Shown piece by piece: positions 7,986 through 11,960 of a stretch of 11,960 bases of DNA. Origin of the DNA: JAMLIN01 sp041676645 (lineage in GTDB: Bacteria > Pseudomonadota > Gammaproteobacteria > Burkholderiales > Burkholderiaceae_E). The position numbers and the translations under genes were made by a program. The stretch's first letter is position 1. Each line of letters begins with the position of its first letter. The stretch spans positions 1-11,960 of the forward strand of contig JBAYRO010000096.1 in NCBI GenBank assembly GCA_041676645.1, read 5' to 3'. The notes below the pieces were generated by a model. The model worked only from the letters and a program-made list of their open reading frames with translations, ran no database searches and had not been told where the DNA came from.

Positions 7986-10240
7986 GATGCCGTCTTCCCG
8001 GACGCTGGCGCGGGGAGCTGCTCGGTGGCCGGCGCGAACTGGGCCGCGGCCAGCCGGGCCTGCGCTTCATGGAGCCGGAAATAGGCGCCGCGCGCCGCCA
8101 GCAGGTCCTCGTGCCGCCCTTCCTCGACAACCCGCCCGCGGTCGAGCACCACCAGGCGATCGGCCTGGCGCAGCGTCGAGAGCCGGTGGGCGATCGCGAT
8201 CGTGGTGCGGCCCCGAACGAGGTTGTCCAGTGCGCGCTGGATTTCCTGCTCGGTCTCGGTGTCCACCGATGCGGTCGCCTCGTCGAGGATCAGGATCCGC
8301 GGATCGATGAGCAGCGCCCGGGCGATCGCGATCCGCTGGCGCTCGCCCCCGGACAGCGACTGGCCACGTTCGCCCACCAGGGAGTCGTAGCCCTGGGGCA
8401 GGCGCAGGATGAAGTCGTGCGCATGGGCCGCCCGCGCGGCGGCGACGATCTCGGCCCGGGTGGCGCCCGGCCGCCCGTAGGCGATGTTCTCCGCCACGGT
8501 TCCGAAGAACAGGAACGACTCTTGCAGGACGAGGCCGATATGCCGCCGATAATCCGCGACGCCGAGGTCCCGAATATCCGTGCCGTCGAGCCGGACCACC
8601 CCCGTCACAGGGTCCTGAAAGCGCAGGATCAGGTTCACCAGCGTGCTCTTGCCCGAACCGCTGTGACCGACCAGCCCGATCATCTCCCCGGGTTCGACCC
8701 GCAGGTCGATGTCGTGGAGCACCAGCCTGTTGCCATAGCGAAAGCCCACGCCCTGCAGCTCGATGCGGCCGTCGACCCGGGCGAGCGGCCTGGGATCGGC
8801 CGGCTCGGGGACGCTCGAGACATGGTCGAGAATATCGAAGATGCGCTTGGCGCCGGCGGCCGCCTTCTGGGTCACCGAGACGATCCGGCTCATGCTGTCG
8901 AGCCGAGTGTAGAAGCGACCGATGTAGGCGAGAAATGCGGTCAGCACCCCCACGCTGATGCGGTCGTGGGCGATCTGCCAGATTCCGAAGCCCCAGACCA
9001 CGAGCAGCCCGATCTCGGTGAGCAGGGTGACGGTCGGCGCGAACAGCGACCACGTCCGGTTGAGCCGGTCGTTGACCTGCAGGTTGTGCTGGTTGGCGGC
9101 CCGGAAGCGCCCCGATTCATGCGCTTCCTGGGCGAAGGCCTTGACCACCCGCACGCCGGGAATGGTATCGGCGAGCACGCTGGTGACTTCGGCCCAGACC
9201 CGGTCGATCTTCTCGAAACCGGTGCGCAGGCGTTCGCGCACCAGGTGGATGAGCCAGACGATGAAGGGCAGCGGCAACAGGGTGGCCAGCGCCAGCGACG
9301 GATCGATCGACATCAGGATGACCGCGGTCATGAGGATCATGAGCACGTCGGTGGCGAAATCCAGCAGATGCAGCGAAAGGAAAACATTGATCCGGTCGGT
9401 TTCGGAACCGATCCGGGCGATCAGGTCGCCGGTGCGCTTGCCGCCGAAGAAATCGACCGACAGCGAGAGCAGGTGGTCGTAGGCCGCCTGGCGCAGGTCG
9501 ACGCCGATCCGTTCGCTCACCAGCGCCAGGATGTAGGTACGGGCCCAGCCCAGGCCCCAGGCAAGAAGTGCCGCCGCCAGCAGGCCACCGAGGTACATGC
9601 CGACGAGCCCGGGATCGATCGGCTGGCCGTTCTGGAACGGGATCAGCACATCGTCCATCAGCGGCATCGTCAGGTAGGGCGGCACCAGGGTGGCGGCGGT
9701 CGAGGCCAGGGTCAGGACGAAGCCGATGGCGAGCGAACCGCGGTAGGGCCGGGCGAAACGCCAGAGACGGAACAGGGTCCAGGTCGCCGGCGCGGTGTCC
9801 TGGGTCGGCTCCGTGGCATCGCAGGCCGGGCACGGCGCGCCGGGGTAGGCAAGGCTCGCGCCACAGTCGGCGCACCGCGGACCCGGCTCGGGCTCGTGCT
9901 CGATACCGGCAAGCTGGCGGCGGGCAAGCTCGGTGAATTCGGCCGCCTGCTCCTGGCGGCGCATCAGGTAGCGCCAGCGGCCGATGCGCGCGTCGGGCGC
10001 ATGCAGCTCGAGCGTCCCGACCCCGCCATGGTCGGACAGGCGCAGGCGCAGTTCGGGTCCGAGTTCGATCTCGCTCCACTGGCCGGCCGCATCGCCGCGG
10101 GCGAGGAACCGGCGATCGGTCAGCACCAGGCGGCCCGGGGCGAAGCGCCCGGCCGGATCGAAATCGGTCTCGAGCAGCCCCAGCACCCGTTCGCCGGAGG
10201 CGAGCGGCGGCTCGATCGAAGGTCGGTCGTCCAGAATCAC
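7982..10240 (-). CDS. ABC exporter-type transporter with N-terminal PH-like domain and zinc ribbon, cyanophycin-associated
   Basis: This 752-residue fused ABC transporter belongs to the exporter (type IV, MsbA-like) fold. Residues 1-110 look like a small beta-rich PH-like domain (LVLTDRRFLAR, WRYLMRR). A zinc ribbon follows with Cys123/Cys126 and Cys137/Cys140, then about six membrane segments (roughly 165-445), then the ATPase domain. The ATPase domain has Walker A GHSGSGKS (525-532), Q-loop Gln573, signature LSGGE (629-633), Walker B ending Asp653-Glu654, and switch His685, all intact. It probably works as a homodimer in the inner membrane. This architecture matches the family named cyanophycin-metabolism-associated ABC transporter, and cphA lies divergently upstream. 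The substrate is unknown; cyanophycin itself is stored in the cytoplasm. The start is taken as GTG 10240 with GGAG only three bases upstream, so the exact start is uncertain. Confidence 0.92.
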   Translation of the reverse strand: MILDDRPSIEPPLASGERVLGLLETDFDPAGRFAPGRLVLTDRRFLARGDAAGQWSEIELGPELRLRLSDHGGVGTLELHAPDARIGRWRYLMRRQEQAAEFTELARRQLAGIEHEPEPGPRCADCGASLAYPGAPCPACDATEPTQDTAPATWTLFRLWRFARPYRGSLAIGFVLTLASTAATLVPPYLTMPLMDDVLIPFQNGQPIDPGLVGMYLGGLLAAALLAWGLGWARTYILALVSERIGVDLRQAAYDHLLSLSVDFFGGKRTGDLIARIGSETDRINVFLSLHLLDFATDVLMILMTAVILMSIDPSLALATLLPLPFIVWLIHLVRERLRTGFEKIDRVWAEVTSVLADTIPGVRVVKAFAQEAHESGRFRAANQHNLQVNDRLNRTWSLFAPTVTLLTEIGLLVVWGFGIWQIAHDRISVGVLTAFLAYIGRFYTRLDSMSRIVSVTQKAAAGAKRIFDILDHVSSVPEPADPRPLARVDGRIELQGVGFRYGNRLVLHDIDLRVEPGEMIGLVGHSGSGKSTLVNLILRFQDPVTGVVRLDGTDIRDLGVADYRRHIGLVLQESFLFFGTVAENIAYGRPGATRAEIVAAARAAHAHDFILRLPQGYDSLVGERGQSLSGGERQRIAIARALLIDPRILILDEATASVDTETEQEIQRALDNLVRGRTTIAIAHRLSTLRQADRLVVLDRGRVVEEGRHEDLLAARGAYFRLHEAQARLAAAQFAPATEQLPAPASGKTAS

Positions 10241-10284
10241 AATCTCCGTCGGGAGCTCGCGGCGAGGTCGGGTGGGAGGCGGAA

Positions 10285-10404
10285 ATGCCGGAACGCCGCT
10301 TCCTGCAGCTTTTCCGCCACTGCGGTAAGCTGTGCCCGATCCGCGAGATTACCCCAGCCAAAGCCAAATGCCGAAGCGGCCCACCCGGGCCCCACCCGAG
10401 CTGA
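10285..10404 (+). CDS. Possible 39-residue small protein or leader ORF upstream of cphA
   Basis: ATG 10285 follows GGGAGG (10274-10279) with five-base spacing, the best Shine-Dalgarno match I noted in this window. The frame runs to TGA 10402-10404. The product starts MPERRFLQLFRHCGKLC, is basic, has three cysteines and ends in a Pro/Gly-rich tail. I recognise no family. It lies on the cphA strand in the intergenic region, so it could be a regulatory upstream ORF or a small protein. Short ORFs are common by chance in GC-rich DNA, so it is listed with low confidence. Confidence 0.28.
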   Translation: MPERRFLQLFRHCGKLCPIREITPAKAKCRSGPPGPHPS

Positions 10405-10486
10405 CGGCGCCTTTTCCTTACACCGGACTGAACCGAGACGCGCCGACGGCTGGGGCGTGCGCTCGCGTCCGGACAAGGCCAAGAAA

Positions 10487-10540
10487 ATGAAACTGCCCCC
10501 ACGCTCACGTCGTTCGCTTCGACCGGCAGGGCGCCATTGA
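10487..10540 (+). CDS. Possible arginine-rich 17-residue leader peptide directly ahead of cphA
   Basis: ATG 10487 is preceded by AAGG (10475-10478) at eight-base spacing. The ORF encodes MKLPPRSRRSLRPAGRH, with five arginines in seventeen residues, and stops at TGA 10538-10540. One base separates this stop from the cphA ATG at 10542, an arrangement suited to re-initiation or coupling. Arginine is a substrate of cyanophycin synthesis, so an arginine-sensing leader is conceivable. This is inference: arginine codons are frequent in any random GC-rich frame, and no alternative stem-loops were worked out. Confidence 0.25.
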   Translation: MKLPPRSRRSLRPAGRH

Positions 10541-10541
10541 C

Positions 10542-11960
10542 ATGAACAAGACGATAGAGATCGTGAGCATCCGCCATGTGCGCGGCCCCAACATGTGGAC
10601 CTACTGGTCCGTGCTCGAGGCGATCGTCGACATCCACGATCTCGAGGATTTTCCATCGAACCTGATCGACGGCCTGCCCGAGCGGCTCTCGGCCTGGGTG
10701 CCGACGCTCGTCGAGCATCGCTGCAGCATCGGCGAGCGCGGCGGCTTCCTCCAGCGCCTGCGCGACGGCACCTGGCCCGGCCACATCCTCGAGCACCTGA
10801 GCCTCGAGCTTCTCGAACTGGCCGGCGTAGCCGCCGGTTTCGGCCGGGCCCGGGAAACCTCGCGGCGCGGTGTCTACAAGGTGGTGATCGGATCGGCGCC
10901 GCCAGCGGTCGCCGAGGCCGCCCTGCGGGAAGCGCGCGAGCTCCTGATGGCCGCCATCGAGGACCGCCCCTTCGATGTCGACGAAGCGGTCGAGCGGCTG
11001 CGGCAGCTCGCCGACCGACACTGCCTCGGGCCGAGCACGGCCTGCATCGTCGATGCCGCCGTCGCCCGCCGCATCCCGACGATCCGGATGAACGACGGCA
11101 ACCTGGTGCAGATCGGCCACGGCGCGAACCAGCGCCGGATCTGGACCGCCGAGACCGACCGGACCAGCGCCATCGCCGAAACCATCTCCCGTGACAAGGA
11201 CCTCAGCAAGCGGCTGCTGGCGAGCTGCGGGGTTCCGGTGCCCGAGGGCCGGCTCGTCAGCGATGTCGGCGAAGCCTGGGAAGCGGCCGAAGCGATCGGC
11301 CTGCCGGTGGTGGTCAAGCCGGTCGACGGCAACCACGGCCGGGGCGTGTTCACCTGCCTGGACAAGCGCGACGAGATCGAAGCCGCCTGGCGGGTCGCGG
11401 CCGAGGAAGGCAGTGGCGTCATCATCGAGCGCTTCGTACCGGGCAACGAGCACCGCCTGCTGGTGGTGGGAGACCGGGTCGTGGCTGCCGCCCGCGGCGA
11501 GACCGCCAGCGTCGTCGGCGATGGCCGCGGCACGGTGCTCGAGCTGATCGCGGCGCAGCTCAATTCGGATCCGCGCCGTGGCCACACCGAGAATCATCCC
11601 CTCAACCCGGTCGGTATCGATTCGCCCGCCCGGCTCGAACTCCTGCGCCAGGGGCTCGCTCCCGAATCGGTGCCCGCCGCCGGGCGCGAGGTCCTGATCC
11701 AGCGCAACGGCAACGTCGCCTTCGATGTCACCGACCGGATCCATCCGGAGGTCGCACGGGTGGCGGCACTCGCCGCCCGCGTGATCGGGCTGGACATCGC
11801 CGGCATCGACCTGGTCGTCGCCGACATCGGCAAACCACTCGCCGAGCAGGCCGGCGCGATCGTCGAAGTCAACGCGGGCCCGGGCCTGCTGATGCACCTG
11901 CGCCCGGCCGAAGGCACGCCGCGCCCGGTCGGCGAGGCCATCGTCGAACACCTGTTCGCC
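10542..11960 (+). CDS. cphA: Cyanophycin synthetase, N-terminal 473 residues (3' end outside window)
   Basis: CphA extends cyanophycin by ATP-dependent addition of Asp to the poly-Asp backbone and Arg to each Asp side chain, storing nitrogen and carbon as cytoplasmic granules. The frame is open from ATG 10542 to the window edge. Known enzymes are near 870-900 residues, so the Mur-ligase-like half that adds Arg is missing here only because the window ends. The N domain (about 1-160) shows RGPNMWTY (15-21 region), LEDFPSN, EHRCSIGERGGFLQRL, an HILEH motif (81-85) and GFGRARET. The ATP-grasp domain (about 165-473) shows RTSAIAE, VVVKPVDGNHGRGVF (256-270) with its Gly-rich nucleotide loop, ERFVPGNEHRLLVVG, LIQRNGNVAFDVTD and EVNAGPG (442-448). 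AGGG (10528-10531) lies ten bases before the ATG. The ABC-DUF1854 pair diverges upstream. It could be either of the two CphA paralogues that often occur in tandem. Confidence 0.95.
   Translation, partial: MNKTIEIVSIRHVRGPNMWTYWSVLEAIVDIHDLEDFPSNLIDGLPERLSAWVPTLVEHRCSIGERGGFLQRLRDGTWPGHILEHLSLELLELAGVAAGFGRARETSRRGVYKVVIGSAPPAVAEAALREARELLMAAIEDRPFDVDEAVERLRQLADRHCLGPSTACIVDAAVARRIPTIRMNDGNLVQIGHGANQRRIWTAETDRTSAIAETISRDKDLSKRLLASCGVPVPEGRLVSDVGEAWEAAEAIGLPVVVKPVDGNHGRGVFTCLDKRDEIEAAWRVAAEEGSGVIIERFVPGNEHRLLVVGDRVVAAARGETASVVGDGRGTVLELIAAQLNSDPRRGHTENHPLNPVGIDSPARLELLRQGLAPESVPAAGREVLIQRNGNVAFDVTDRIHPEVARVAALAARVIGLDIAGIDLVVADIGKPLAEQAGAIVEVNAGPGLLMHLRPAEGTPRPVGEAIVEHLFA

Larger units (their letters stand above)
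10241..10541. promoter_or_regulatory. Divergent intergenic region between the ABC transporter and cphA
   Basis: These 301 bases separate the oppositely oriented ABC-DUF1854 pair and cphA, so promoters for both must lie here or in the coding edges. I could not recognise a convincing sigma-70 -35/-10 pair on either strand. Visible items are two short plus-strand ORFs (10285-10404 and 10487-10540), an imperfect direct repeat of GGCCCACCC (10378-10396), and a pyrimidine-rich stretch near 10411-10418. The region is less GC-rich in places than the genes, as expected for regulatory DNA. Confidence 0.5.

Noticed and set aside
7378..8130. Upstream extension of the sbcD frame
   Set aside because: It overlaps the DUF1854 gene and the 3' end of the ABC gene in another frame and does not resemble SbcD.
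6361..8310. 649-codon plus-strand open frame opposite sbcD and the DUF1854 gene
   Set aside because: It covers several real genes on the other strand, crosses their boundaries, and shows no domain.
8069..10540. 823-codon plus-strand open frame opposite the ABC transporter
   Set aside because: It is a shadow of the ABC transporter gene with His/Gln/Asp/Arg-rich, domain-free translation. Only its last 18 codons, which lie in noncoding DNA, were considered separately as a leader peptide.
10241..10541. Sigma-70 promoters in the divergent region
   Set aside because: Partial matches such as CTGACG at 10401 and GGTAATCT on the minus strand have no partner element at proper spacing.
9117..11951. 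944-codon minus-strand open frame opposite cphA and part of the ABC gene
   Set aside because: It is antisense to cphA, whose N-domain and ATP-grasp motifs are clear, and it has no recognisable domain itself.

Overview
The window is very GC-rich (about 70% by eye), densely coded, and carries long open frames on the strand opposite every gene. That pattern, together with the gene families present, points to a high-GC member of the Pseudomonadota (beta- or gammaproteobacterium). No taxon below that is supported by anything I can see.

Layout from left to right. Positions 1-558 (+) hold the C-terminal part of an MmyB-type transcriptional regulator whose helix-turn-helix lies off the left edge. 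It is followed on the same strand by a YbfB/YjiJ-type MFS transporter (652-1842). This converges, with a 19-bp gap, on a second MFS transporter of the YcaD type on the minus strand (1862-3079). Upstream of that on the minus strand are sbcC (3161-6226) and sbcD (6223-7377), joined by an ATGA overlap. They encode the Mre11/Rad50-like nuclease that cleaves hairpins and DNA ends. sbcD most probably starts at a TTG codon.

The right third is a cyanophycin (multi-L-arginyl-poly-L-aspartate) locus. On the minus strand are an ABC exporter-like protein (7982-10240) with an unusual N-terminal PH-like domain and zinc ribbon, and a DUF1854 protein (7494-7985), again joined by an ATGA overlap. Both match families known as cyanophycin-metabolism-associated. 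Divergent from them across a 301-bp intergenic region is cyanophycin synthetase cphA (10542 to the window edge), complete through its N domain and ATP-grasp domain but missing the Mur-ligase-like half.

How the parts relate: CphA polymerises Asp and Arg into an intracellular nitrogen reserve. The ABC/DUF1854 pair is transcribed from the same intergenic region, but its biochemical role is not known. sbcD and sbcC lie downstream of the pair on the same strand, separated by 116 bp that contain a perfect 9-bp hairpin, so shared transcription is possible but unproven. The most interesting item for follow-up is the cphA leader. It contains two short ORFs with plausible ribosome-binding sites, one of which is arginine-rich and ends one base before the cphA start codon. 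No RNA genes, mobile elements, CRISPR arrays or integrase-type repeats were seen.
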